Positions 48,763 to 57,262 of a DNA stretch of 64,000 nucleotides are shown here, one piece after another. The DNA lies in the NCBI RefSeq assembly GCF_001425825.1, contig NZ_LMDM01000015.1, positions 119,117 to 183,116 of the forward strand. The letters run 5' to 3'. A model generated the notes under the pieces. It had not been told where the DNA came from. It was given only the letters and a program-made list of their open reading frames with translations, and searched no databases. The stretch is from Rhizobacter sp. Root1238 (GTDB lineage Bacteria > Pseudomonadota > Gammaproteobacteria > Burkholderiales > Burkholderiaceae_C). A program made the position numbers and the translations under genes. The first letter of the stretch is position 1, and each line of letters begins with the position of its first letter.

Positions 48763-49485
48763 ATGAAAAGGCGGCTCTCGAAGATCGTGCTGGCTTCCGG
48801 CTTCTTGCTGGCGGCCGGCGCCGCCTGGTCGCTGTGGGCCGACTGGCGAAATCCGGGCTCGGCCCTCGCGCACGACACCTTGCCCTTCTACGCGTCGTCC
48901 GACCTTCGTCCGCGCTGGGGTCGCATCTCGTCGATGCTGCGGGTCGATGGCTTCGAGTTCACCGACCACCGCGAGACAGCTGTCGACGATCGCTTGCTTG
49001 ACGGCGGCCCGACCGTCGTCAACCTGTTCTTCGCCGGTTGCGTGTCGGTGTGTCCGGTGTCGATGGACTTGTTGCGAACCCTGCAGGCGAGCCTGGGTGC
49101 GCAGGCGCCGCGCTTCGTGTCGCTGACGGTGTCGCCGCTGACCGACGACGCGCGTGCGCTGGCCAACTACAGCAGCAAGTTCGGACTGCCCAAGGAGTGG
49201 GTGCTGCTGACGGGCCATCCGCAAGCCGTCGAAGCCTGGGCGCGCCGCAGCCTCTACTCCGACATCACGACGCTCGGCGCGGACGGCCTGCCGCCCCACA
49301 CCGAGCGCGCGTTCCTGATCGACCGGGGCCATCGCATCCGCGGCCTCTACGACGCGCGCTCGCCGCACGAGATGGTGCGGCTGCGCTACGACATCGCCCG
49401 GCTGAAGCAGGAGGAGGCTCCCGCCGGCGATCAGTCGATCTCGAGTTCTTCGCCGTCCGAGGCCACGGCGGTCGTCAGCCGATAG
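48763..49485 (+). CDS. SCO1/SenC-family copper protein
   Basis: 240-residue thioredoxin-fold protein anchored by an N-terminal helix (~8-27). The copper-binding motif CVSVC (Cys93, Cys97, followed by PVSMD) and the distal His179 (PHTERAFLIDRG) are intact. SCO proteins deliver copper or act as thiol reductases in cytochrome oxidase assembly. The pairing with a YHYH protein hints at a dedicated metal role. The last 55 bases overlap the end of the convergent regulator gene. Confidence 0.9.
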   Translation: MKRRLSKIVLASGFLLAAGAAWSLWADWRNPGSALAHDTLPFYASSDLRPRWGRISSMLRVDGFEFTDHRETAVDDRLLDGGPTVVNLFFAGCVSVCPVSMDLLRTLQASLGAQAPRFVSLTVSPLTDDARALANYSSKFGLPKEWVLLTGHPQAVEAWARRSLYSDITTLGADGLPPHTERAFLIDRGHRIRGLYDARSPHEMVRLRYDIARLKQEEAPAGDQSISSSSPSEATAVVSR

Positions 49486-50342
49486 CCCTTGCCACGAATG
49501 GCCACGATTCGCACCGCATCGGCACCGACCTCGCGCAGCCGCTGGCGCAGCCGCGACACATGCGCATCGACGACACGCGTGCCACCGATGCGGCCTGCCT
49601 TCGTGGCCGGAATCACGGCTTCGATGTCGGCCCGGCTGACCGGATGCGGTGCCCGGTCGAGCAACAGCTTCAGCGTGTACAGCGACGAGATGCCCAGCGA
49701 GAACGGCACGCCCCGCACCGTGCAGGTCAGGCTCGCGGTGTCGACCGTCAGCCCGGTGTCGCCGATCGAATCGTCGACGCGAGCCACGCGACTCTTCTGG
49801 ATCCGTTGCCCGGCATGCCGGATCAGCACGGCCAGTGCATCTTCATGGGCCAGGTCGCCCCAGACGTGATCGAAACCAAGTTCCAGCGCGAGCAGATGCA
49901 CCAGGCTGCCGAACGCCGGGCCGTACAAGGCCACCGACGACACGCCCGCATCGCGCAAGGCATCGAGCACGGCGCCGAGCGGGACGTCGAGGCCGTTGGC
50001 TGCAACGATCGCCAGCCGGGCCGGTCCGGTGCGAGGCGCCTGCACGATGACTTCAGACACCGAGGCCACCACGCACGGCCGGCCGAGGTTGGCACAGACC
50101 CGGCGGAACCTTGCACGGTGCCGCTCGTCCTGTGCCACGACGAACACGGTGTCTTCCGGCAACGCCGTCGGCATGTCCATCGGCGTCTCGGTGAACGTGT
50201 CGGTCGCGCGTTCCGTTGCATCGACATCCTCGATGCGGGTCGAGGCGTCGGACGCGGCACCCGCCGGGTCCGCGCGGGCGAGACTCAACAGGAGAGGCTG
50301 CTCATCGGCGCGCGGACGCGAGGTATCCAAGGTATTGGTCAT
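49431..50342 (-). CDS. Winged-helix (OmpR-type) regulator with degenerate receiver
   Basis: 303 residues. The C-terminal ~95 residues form a Trans_reg_C winged helix (PHPVSRADIEAVI, VVDAHVSRLRQRLREVG, IVAIRGKGYRL). The preceding region VFVVAQDERHRARFRRV has the receiver outline, but the expected phospho-Asp position reads ARLAIVAANGLD with no acidic residue, so phosphorylation is unlikely. The first ~60 residues are acidic and disordered. It follows a pilin-like gene by 26 bases and is probably cotranscribed. The 3' end overlaps the SCO gene. Confidence 0.82.
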   Translation of the reverse strand: MTNTLDTSRPRADEQPLLLSLARADPAGAASDASTRIEDVDATERATDTFTETPMDMPTALPEDTVFVVAQDERHRARFRRVCANLGRPCVVASVSEVIVQAPRTGPARLAIVAANGLDVPLGAVLDALRDAGVSSVALYGPAFGSLVHLLALELGFDHVWGDLAHEDALAVLIRHAGQRIQKSRVARVDDSIGDTGLTVDTASLTCTVRGVPFSLGISSLYTLKLLLDRAPHPVSRADIEAVIPATKAGRIGGTRVVDAHVSRLRQRLREVGADAVRIVAIRGKGYRLTTAVASDGEELEID

Positions 50343-50368
50343 GAAAAGCTCGATCGATAGCGGCAATC

Positions 50369-50812
50369 TCACGCCCCGCAGGCACGACCATCCGGCGACC
50401 AGCAAGGCAACGCTGCCTGGGTTGCGTTGCCCGCCTGGGGCAGGGAGATCGTCTGTTGGCGGCCCTTTTCGTCGGTGCGGTACTGGTAGCCCGCCATCGG
50501 CCCATGGCCGATGGCATCGAGCGTGTAACCGCCTCCGTCGTCCCTGAGTGAGCAATGCACCGAGAAATGTTCCACCTCGGTATCCAGAACCGCACATTTC
50601 CCGCCGGTTCCGTAGCGCTGGTTGCGCTGGAAGGCCTTTTCCATCTTGATGCCGGCCACTGACAGTTCCATCAGCGCAGGCATGGCGCGCGACTTCCGGA
50701 CCTGGGCGCTGTACCCGGGGAGCGCCACCGCCACGGTCACCAGCGCGACGGCGAGGACGACGCTCAGTTCGACAAGGGTGAAGCCGCGGGAGATCGAATG
50801 GGTAGAAGCCAT
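50369..50812 (-). CDS. Type IV pilin-like protein (PilE-like)
   Basis: 147 residues. The prepilin signature SRGFTLVELSVVLAVALVTVAVALPGYSAQVRKSR gives PilD cleavage at G/F and the Glu at mature position 5. The C-terminal half has four Cys (KCAV, VHCS, PCWS, ACG) that could form disulphides. There is no other pilus gene nearby. It may be a minor or alternative pilin, or a DNA-uptake pilin like ComP. The ATG at 50812 precedes the conserved motif; it diverges from baeS by about 230 bases and precedes the degenerate regulator gene. Confidence 0.88.
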   Translation of the reverse strand: MASTHSISRGFTLVELSVVLAVALVTVAVALPGYSAQVRKSRAMPALMELSVAGIKMEKAFQRNQRYGTGGKCAVLDTEVEHFSVHCSLRDDGGGYTLDAIGHGPMAGYQYRTDEKGRQQTISLPQAGNATQAALPCWSPDGRACGA

Positions 50813-51040
50813 GGTTGCAATTTGTTGCGAGTGGGCAGGCCCGAATGATCGGGGTAACAGAATGCGAATGCCACCCACAAGTGCCCGTTTCGAGGGCAGC
50901 AAATGTCAACGATTGCGAACCCTCGTTGCCAAGTCGAGGCCTCTGCACCGAGCATGCACAGACCTGCGCTTTGGACCCTGTCATCGCGCCGGCACACGCC
51001 GACAACACCGACATCACCCCACGATCAGAAGATCCCTGCG

Positions 51041-52468
51041 ATGCGCTTGCGAATGGTCCATCAATTGGCGCTGCTGCTGCTGGCGACAGTCGGTCTGTCG
51101 GTGCTCTGCGTCGTCGTCGGCGCACTGCTCAGCCTGAGTGGCGGCGCATCCGACTATGTCCACGATCGCGAGTCGCGCCGGCTGAATCGATTCGCGGTCT
51201 ACGTCGGCGAGCAGGCGAGCGACCGGGGCGGCCTGGCCGCGGTGGCCTCCGACTTCGACGGCATGCGCAAGCTGATCGACGGCTTTCTCGCCCGCGAGGG
51301 CGATCCGCGGGAGCCGGCCCCCGGTGCCCAGGGCAGCCGCGTCCGGCCACCCGGCTTCGCGGGCCGCATCCGGATCCTCGACACGAGCGGCGTGCGGATC
51401 GCAGGCAGTCCGGCCGAACCGAGCGGCCGCACGCTGCGCCGCGAGATTCTCGTCAACGGTCGTGCGGTGGGCACCGCCCTGCTGGATCTCGGCGGCCGCA
51501 CCGGCGAATCGGACATCGATTTCCTGCAAAGCCAGTACCAGGGCGTCGCAGTCGCCGCCTTCGTGTCGCTGGTCGTCTCGATGGCCCTGGCGGTGCGCGT
51601 CGCCCGCCGATGGAGCCGGCCGCTCGGCGCACTTCAGGAGGTCACGCGCAAGCTCGCTGCCGGCCATTTCGAGTCGGCCGAGCCGTCGTTCGACGGCCCG
51701 CAGGAGATCGCGCAGTTGTCGCACGACGTGTCGGCGATGGCGACCTCGCTGCGCCGCCTGGAGCTGACCCGGCGCAAGTGGATGGCGCAGATCTCCCATG
51801 AGCTGCGCACGCCGCTGTCGGTGCTGCAAGGCGAGATCGAATCGATGGAAGACGGCGCACGCGAACCCAACCGCGCCCTGGTGATGAACCTCGGCGAGGA
51901 AGTCCGCCACATGGTGCGCATCGTCGACGACCTGCACCTGCTGGCGGTCGCCGACCTCGGCAGCCTGCCTTGCCACAAGGTCGATCTGGATCCGCTGGAC
52001 ACGCTGGAATACGTCGTTGCGAAGCTCGTCCGCCATCCGTCGCTCGATGGCCTGGAGGTGGAGGTGACTGCCGCCGCGCCGCGCATGCTGCGGGCCTCGT
52101 GGGATCCGGTTCGCATCGAGCAGGTGTTGCGGAACCTGTTGACCAACAGCGGCCGCTACACGACCCGCCCGGGGCGCGTGCGCGTGTCGTGGGCGCCGAG
52201 CGAGGACGGCCAGCACCTGAGGCTGACCGTCGAAGACTCGGCGCCCTGCGTCGAGCCGGCCGACATCCCCCACATCTTCGAGCCGCTGTTCCGCGGCGAC
52301 CGGTCCCGCCAGCGCAGCGGCACCGGCAGCGGCCTGGGCCTCGCGATCGTGCGCGCCATCGTGATCGCCCACGGTGGCACGGTCGATGCCAGCCCGTCGA
52401 CGTGGGGAGGCCTGGCGATGCAAGTGATGCTTCCGGTGAAGGCGCAGCAGCAAGGAGCCTCCGCATGA
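51041..52468 (+). CDS. baeS: Sensor histidine kinase, BaeS-like
   Basis: 475-residue membrane kinase. The first helix is at ~7-28 and the second at ~165-185, with a periplasmic loop, then HAMP and HisKA with QISHELRTPLSVLQ. The ATPase domain has QVLRNLLTNSGRYT and SGLGLAIVRAIV; the G1 region DSAPCVEPADIPHIFEPLFRGD matches the altered DSAP motif seen in BaeS. It is followed by its regulator gene with a four-base overlap. BaeS members sense envelope damage and toxic compounds; the signal here is unknown. Confidence 0.85.
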   Translation: MRLRMVHQLALLLLATVGLSVLCVVVGALLSLSGGASDYVHDRESRRLNRFAVYVGEQASDRGGLAAVASDFDGMRKLIDGFLAREGDPREPAPGAQGSRVRPPGFAGRIRILDTSGVRIAGSPAEPSGRTLRREILVNGRAVGTALLDLGGRTGESDIDFLQSQYQGVAVAAFVSLVVSMALAVRVARRWSRPLGALQEVTRKLAAGHFESAEPSFDGPQEIAQLSHDVSAMATSLRRLELTRRKWMAQISHELRTPLSVLQGEIESMEDGAREPNRALVMNLGEEVRHMVRIVDDLHLLAVADLGSLPCHKVDLDPLDTLEYVVAKLVRHPSLDGLEVEVTAAAPRMLRASWDPVRIEQVLRNLLTNSGRYTTRPGRVRVSWAPSEDGQHLRLTVEDSAPCVEPADIPHIFEPLFRGDRSRQRSGTGSGLGLAIVRAIVIAHGGTVDASPSTWGGLAMQVMLPVKAQQQGASA

Positions 52469-53151
52469 ACAGCTCGATGGACACCACCTCGATCCTCATC
52501 GCCGAGGACGACGTGAAGATCGCCGACATGCTCGGCAACTACCTGCGTGCGCAAGGCTGGCAGACGCTGGTGGTCCACAACGGCGTCGCGGCCGTGAACG
52601 AGGTGCGCATGCAACGCGCATCGATCCTGCTGCTGGACCTGATGCTGCCGGGCCTCGACGGCCTCGAAGTGTGCCGCTCGATCCGCGAGTTTTCCTCGGT
52701 GCCCATCATCATGCTGACGGCCCGCATCGATGAAGTCGATCGCCTGCTCGGCCTGGAAGCCGGCGCGGACGACTATGTCTGCAAGCCGTTCAGCCCGCGC
52801 GAGGTCGCCGCGCGCGTGAAGGCGCAATGGCGCCGCGTCACCGGCCAGTTCCGCACCATGTCGCACGGCGGCTTCGACGTCAATGAGGCGGCGCAGCGCA
52901 TCCTGTGGCAGGGCCGCGCGCTCGACCTGACAACCTCCGAATACCGCATCCTGCGCGCACTGCTGGTTCGCGCCGGCGCCATCCTGTCGCGCGCCCAGCT
53001 GCTCGACGCGGTGCGGCAGGACTTTCGCGACACCGCCGACCGCACCGTCGACAGCCACATCCGCAACCTGCGACGCAAGCTCGAAGAAGTGCGACCTCAA
53101 GGCTCGGGCATCGTCGCGGTGTACGGCGTCGGCTACCGCTTCGACCCTTGA
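52465..53151 (+). CDS. baeR: OmpR-family response regulator, BaeR-like
   Basis: 228 residues. The receiver is intact: AEDD, LLLDLMLPGLDGLE, MLTAR and CKPF. The winged helix reads LDLTTSEYRILRALL, VDSHIRNLRRKLEE and VYGVGYRFDP. The ATG at 52465 overlaps the kinase stop and has AAGGAG upstream. It is the partner of BaeS. Confidence 0.93.
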   Translation: MNSSMDTTSILIAEDDVKIADMLGNYLRAQGWQTLVVHNGVAAVNEVRMQRASILLLDLMLPGLDGLEVCRSIREFSSVPIIMLTARIDEVDRLLGLEAGADDYVCKPFSPREVAARVKAQWRRVTGQFRTMSHGGFDVNEAAQRILWQGRALDLTTSEYRILRALLVRAGAILSRAQLLDAVRQDFRDTADRTVDSHIRNLRRKLEEVRPQGSGIVAVYGVGYRFDP

Positions 53152-53254
53152 CGCGTCAACCCCGTGCGTGTCCTTCCAAAAGAGACCCGTTTTCATGTAT
53201 GTTCAAACTCACGGACCGGCCCTCGCAGGCTGGCCGCTTCCTCCGGGGGACCCG

Positions 53255-54001
53255 ATGAGAGTCGCAATCGTTGACGACGATCCTTCACAGGTCGACTTGA
53301 TCTCGCATGCCATCTCCAGCCTCGGGCACGATTGCCAGGGGTTCGAGCGCGGCCAGGCGCTGATCCGGCAGATGCGGCGCGACACCTTCGATTTCCTGGT
53401 CCTCGACTGGCACCTGCCCGACATGACCGGACCCGAAATCGTGACCTGGGTTCGGAACAAGGTCGAGCACCGCATCCCGATCCTCTTCGTGACGAATCGC
53501 AATGAAGAGCGCGACCTGATGGACGCGTTGGCCAACGGTGCCGACGACTACCTGACCAAGCCGGTGCGGGTCGGCGAACTGGCCGCGCGCGTGACCGCGC
53601 TGATGCGCCGCAGCTACCCCGCGGCCACGAGCGAAGTCGAATCCTTCGGCCGCTACAGCTTCGACACCCGGCGGCGCGTGCTGTCGATCGACGGACAGGC
53701 GATCGAGTTGAAGCAGAAGGAGTACGAGCTGGCGCACTTCCTGTTCCACAACGTGGGCCGCCTGTTGTCGAGACAGCACCTGCTCGAGAAGGTGTGGGGC
53801 GTGAATCCGGAGATCTGGTCGCGAAGCCTGGACACGCATGTCTCGAACCTTCGCAACAAGCTCGGCTTGCGACCTTCTTCCGGCTATCGGCTCAGCGCCG
53901 TCTATGGCGTGGGGTACCGGCTCGAGACGCTGGACGAGGCCGGGACAGCCGCGACCGCCGGGGCCGTCGGCGTGGGACCCGAATCCGCCCCGCCGGACTG
54001 A
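53255..54001 (+). CDS. OmpR-family response regulator
   Basis: 248 residues. The receiver is complete (IVDDDPSQVDL, FLVLDWHLPDMTGPE, FVTNR, LTKP) and is followed by a winged helix (LKQKEYELAHFLF, LDTHVSNLRNKLGL, VYGVGYRLETL). The C-terminal ~22 residues are Ala/Gly/Pro-rich. The ATG at 53255 has GGGGGA just upstream. Its last 100 bases overlap the end of the convergent PAS kinase gene, which may be its partner. The operon starts 103 bases after baeR. Confidence 0.92.
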   Translation: MRVAIVDDDPSQVDLISHAISSLGHDCQGFERGQALIRQMRRDTFDFLVLDWHLPDMTGPEIVTWVRNKVEHRIPILFVTNRNEERDLMDALANGADDYLTKPVRVGELAARVTALMRRSYPAATSEVESFGRYSFDTRRRVLSIDGQAIELKQKEYELAHFLFHNVGRLLSRQHLLEKVWGVNPEIWSRSLDTHVSNLRNKLGLRPSSGYRLSAVYGVGYRLETLDEAGTAATAGAVGVGPESAPPD

Positions 54002-55161
54002 AGCCGGGGCAGGGACAGGCTCATTGTCAGCCCTTGCGTGGTGGCACGGCGCTGACGCAGCATGCCGCCGTGGCGGCGTGCCACCAGCGCGGCGAACCCG
54101 AGCGCGTAGTCGCCCTCCGCCGGCAGCACCGGCACGCCATCGCCGGCCTTGACGGCCCGGCTGCCGGCGAGATCGACACCGCCCTCAACGGCCTCTGGCG
54201 TCGCGCCGTGGTCAGTCACTTCGAAAGCAGCACCGGTGCCGCTGCAGACCACATGGCATTGGATGCTGGCTCCTCCCGGGCTGCGCCCGAGCGCATGCCG
54301 GAGCAAATGACCGAGCGCCCGCTGCAGCAGTTGCGCATCGCCGACGACATGCACCGGTGCCCCCCCGGACTGGGGACGGCGGACCGTGACCCGGCGTTCG
54401 CGTGAGCGTTCCCACAGATCGTCGACCGCCTCGGCTGCCACCTCGTTCAGGTCGATCGTTTCGCAGCGCAGCTCGGTTTGCTGCGCTCGCACATAGCGAA
54501 CGAAGTTGTCGGCCATCGACAACGCAGTGATCGCGTTGTTTTCGACCTGCGACAGCAGATCGGCTTCGTTCATCGCGCCCTGGCGCAACCGCCACAACTC
54601 GACCACGCTGAGGATGGTGGAGTGCGGCGCACGCAGGTCGTGGTTGAGCAGGCGAAGCGCCGCGTCGAGCTGCTGCTGAGCGAGTTGCTCGGCGGTGCAG
54701 TCGCGCACGGAGACCGTCCAGCCCGACACGCTGCCGAACACGCCGAACCGCGGCGTCGCCCGCACGACCAGATGGCGGTGCTGCAGGTCTTGAGATTCGC
54801 ATTCGAAACCGTGTTGCGGTGCATCGCCCGGCGGCCACACCGCCGCCCGGTCGCCGAGGCGGACCGTGCCGCTGAAGAGATCGGCGATGTCTCGCCCCTG
54901 CAGCAGACCGCCGGGCGGCCCGTTGAAGCAGGCCTGCGCGGCAGCGTTCGCGTGGTCGATGCGCCCCGCGGCATTCACCAGCAGCATCGGGCCGAGATGG
55001 GCGTCGGCGACGGCCCGACGCTGGCGCTGCGGGCTCAGCATCGGGCCGTTGCGGCCCAGTGCGGACAGATGCTGCAGAAGCCCTTGCCAGCCGCCGCGCC
55101 GGACCGGCTCGGCACCCGTGGCGACGGGCAGGTGATCCGGGCGTGACGATGGGGCTGTCAT
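53902..55161 (-). CDS. PAS-domain histidine kinase-like protein with degenerate ATPase
   Basis: 419-residue soluble protein. A PAS-like domain spans ~55-160 (PMLLVNAAGRIDHANAAAQACF). The phosphoacceptor region is DAALRLLNHDLRAPHSTIL with the His conserved (~174). The ATPase part is unusual: the N-box reads HLLRHALGRSP where two Asn are expected, the G1 box is DHGATP and the G2 region is ALGFAALVARRHGG. ATP binding may be lost or altered. It lies convergent to the OmpR-type regulator. Confidence 0.78.
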   Translation of the reverse strand: MTAPSSRPDHLPVATGAEPVRRGGWQGLLQHLSALGRNGPMLSPQRQRRAVADAHLGPMLLVNAAGRIDHANAAAQACFNGPPGGLLQGRDIADLFSGTVRLGDRAAVWPPGDAPQHGFECESQDLQHRHLVVRATPRFGVFGSVSGWTVSVRDCTAEQLAQQQLDAALRLLNHDLRAPHSTILSVVELWRLRQGAMNEADLLSQVENNAITALSMADNFVRYVRAQQTELRCETIDLNEVAAEAVDDLWERSRERRVTVRRPQSGGAPVHVVGDAQLLQRALGHLLRHALGRSPGGASIQCHVVCSGTGAAFEVTDHGATPEAVEGGVDLAGSRAVKAGDGVPVLPAEGDYALGFAALVARRHGGMLRQRRATTQGLTMSLSLPRLQSGGADSGPTPTAPAVAAVPASSSVSSRYPTP

Positions 55162-55384
55162 GGGTTCATTGTGGGCGGAGCCCTCGGCGCATGGCAAGGC
55201 CGGATCGATGCGTTTGCCGGCGACCTGAGCGCTTCAATCGCCAACAACTGTCAACTCGCCGCGGTGCCTCGCGGAGGGTCGGAATAAGTCACGGGCCACC
55301 GCAACAGCTGGCCCGCTGCGATGCCGAAATGGCGTGCACGATGCCTCTCCGTCGCGCCTCCCTCGCCCGCCCGCGGGCGTTCCC

Positions 55385-57250
55385 ATGACCATCGACATGT
55401 CGTCCACCCGCGCTGCCCTGCCTGCGCCGCCCACCCCGGCCGGGCGGCGCTTCCGCCCGCTGGTGTTGCGCACGCTCGTCGCCATCGCGCTGAGCTGCCT
55501 GGTGTGCTCGACGCTGTCGCTCGGTCTGCAGGCCTGGCTCGCGTTCGGCGCGCAGGTCGACGACGAACGATCGATGGCACGCGACATCGCCGCCACCCGC
55601 CTGCCGCGCCTCGCCGATGCGCTGCATCGACGCGACGGCAGCGCGATCCAGCATGAGCTCGACCTGATCTCCCGCTATCCGCGCATGGTGAACGTGCGGC
55701 TGTTCGCCGAGACCGGCGCCACCTACGCGGCCGGCGCGCCGTCCGACCTGCCCGGTGCGCCGCAAGGCGTGCAGCACGACCTGCTGCCGCGCGCGGCGCT
55801 GCACGGCGTCGAGATGCCGATCGCCGCGGCGGGCGCCGACCCCACGGCGCTCGGCCGGCTGGAGCTCGACTTCGATCGCAGCGGCCTGTCGGCCGAGATG
55901 CGGCGCAGCGTCGCCAGAACGGCCGTTGCGATCGTGCTGCCGGCCGTGCTGCTCGGGCTGCTGGTGGCCTGGATGCTGCACCGCGACATCTCCCGCGGCC
56001 TGCGCCTGATCGCCCGGCAGGCGGCGTTGCTGAAGCCCGAAGAACTCGGCCCGCTGCCGATCTGGCCGCGTCCGCAGCGCCGCTGGCGCGACGAGATCGA
56101 CCTGGTGGCCGACAGCTTCCAGCAGTTGCACCGCGGCATCGCACGCTATGTCGGCGAGCGCGACCGTGCGTTGCAGCGGCTCGGTGCCGAGCGCGACCGC
56201 CTCGAGCATGCGGTGCAGCAGCGCACCGCCGACCTGACGCGCCTGAACCGGGTGCTCGAATCGGCCTCGCGCCTGTCAGCCCGCCTGATCTACCTGCCGC
56301 CCGATGCCTATCCGCTCGCGCTCCGGATGGCGTTGGCCGACATCGCCGAGGTGCTCGGTTCGCGCGCCTGCGCGCTGGCCGAACGCGGCGACGCCCGCCG
56401 CTGGACCTGGACCTTCAGCGGCGGCACCGGCGCCTGCCCGGCCGAAGGCACCGAGTTGCCGCCGCTGTTCCCGGTCGACGGCTGGCAGATGCAGTGGTGC
56501 ACCGAAAGCAGCGACTGCCACGAATCCCGCGCACTGCTGCATGGCTGCGCGGCCGGCTCGCTGCAGGTGTGCCGGCACGATGCCGCCGACAGCGGCCAGC
56601 TGCTGGCCTGCCTGGACCTGCCGCAAGCGGTCGAGGAACGCGAGATCGCCCTCATCGCGAAGCCGCTGTTCGGCGCGCTCGCACGCTGGCGCGACCTCGC
56701 GCAGCTGGAGCAGGCGCGCCGCGAGCTGTTGCACCAATCGCGCAGCGATGCGCTGACCGGCCTCGCGAACCGCCGCGCGTTCGACGAGCGCAAGCTGGAA
56801 GAAGTCCGCCGCGCCTGGCGTTCGCAGCGCCCGCTGACGCTGGTGATGATCGACATCGACCACTTCAAGCGATTCAACGACCGCTACGGGCACGCGGCGG
56901 GCGACGACTGCCTGGCGCGCGTCGCGCGGGCGATCGGCGCCGCCTTCGAGCGCGGCGGCGAATGCGCGGCCCGCATCGGCGGCGAGGAGTTCGCGGTCCT
57001 GCTGCCCGACGTCAGCGCGGACGACGCTGAACGCCGCTGCGAGCGCATCCGCCAGACCCTCCACCACATGGCGATCCCGCATGCCGATTCGCCGCTCGGC
57101 TTCGTCACGGTCAGCATGGGCATCGCGACCCTGTGCATGACCGAGCGCCCGCCGCCCGACATCGCCTTCGACCGGCTGCTGAAGCGGGCCGACATGGCGC
57201 TCTACGGCGCGAAGTCGGCCGGTCGCGACGGCATCGTGATGCTGATGTGA
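55385..57250 (+). CDS. Membrane diguanylate cyclase (GGEEF)
   Basis: 621 residues. Membrane helices at ~22-48 and ~180-200 enclose a periplasmic sensor. A coiled coil (ERDRLEHAVQQRTADLTRL) leads to a GAF-like region and a C-terminal GGDEF domain with SDALTGLANRRAF and MIDIDHFKRFND and the active site GGEEF (~532). The residues before it are RGGE, so the product-inhibition I-site is RxxE rather than RxxD. It makes c-di-GMP, likely for biofilm or pilus control. It is divergent from the PAS kinase gene. Confidence 0.92.
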   Translation: MTIDMSSTRAALPAPPTPAGRRFRPLVLRTLVAIALSCLVCSTLSLGLQAWLAFGAQVDDERSMARDIAATRLPRLADALHRRDGSAIQHELDLISRYPRMVNVRLFAETGATYAAGAPSDLPGAPQGVQHDLLPRAALHGVEMPIAAAGADPTALGRLELDFDRSGLSAEMRRSVARTAVAIVLPAVLLGLLVAWMLHRDISRGLRLIARQAALLKPEELGPLPIWPRPQRRWRDEIDLVADSFQQLHRGIARYVGERDRALQRLGAERDRLEHAVQQRTADLTRLNRVLESASRLSARLIYLPPDAYPLALRMALADIAEVLGSRACALAERGDARRWTWTFSGGTGACPAEGTELPPLFPVDGWQMQWCTESSDCHESRALLHGCAAGSLQVCRHDAADSGQLLACLDLPQAVEEREIALIAKPLFGALARWRDLAQLEQARRELLHQSRSDALTGLANRRAFDERKLEEVRRAWRSQRPLTLVMIDIDHFKRFNDRYGHAAGDDCLARVARAIGAAFERGGECAARIGGEEFAVLLPDVSADDAERRCERIRQTLHHMAIPHADSPLGFVTVSMGIATLCMTERPPPDIAFDRLLKRADMALYGAKSAGRDGIVMLM

Positions 57251-57262
57251 GCCCGCGAAGGC

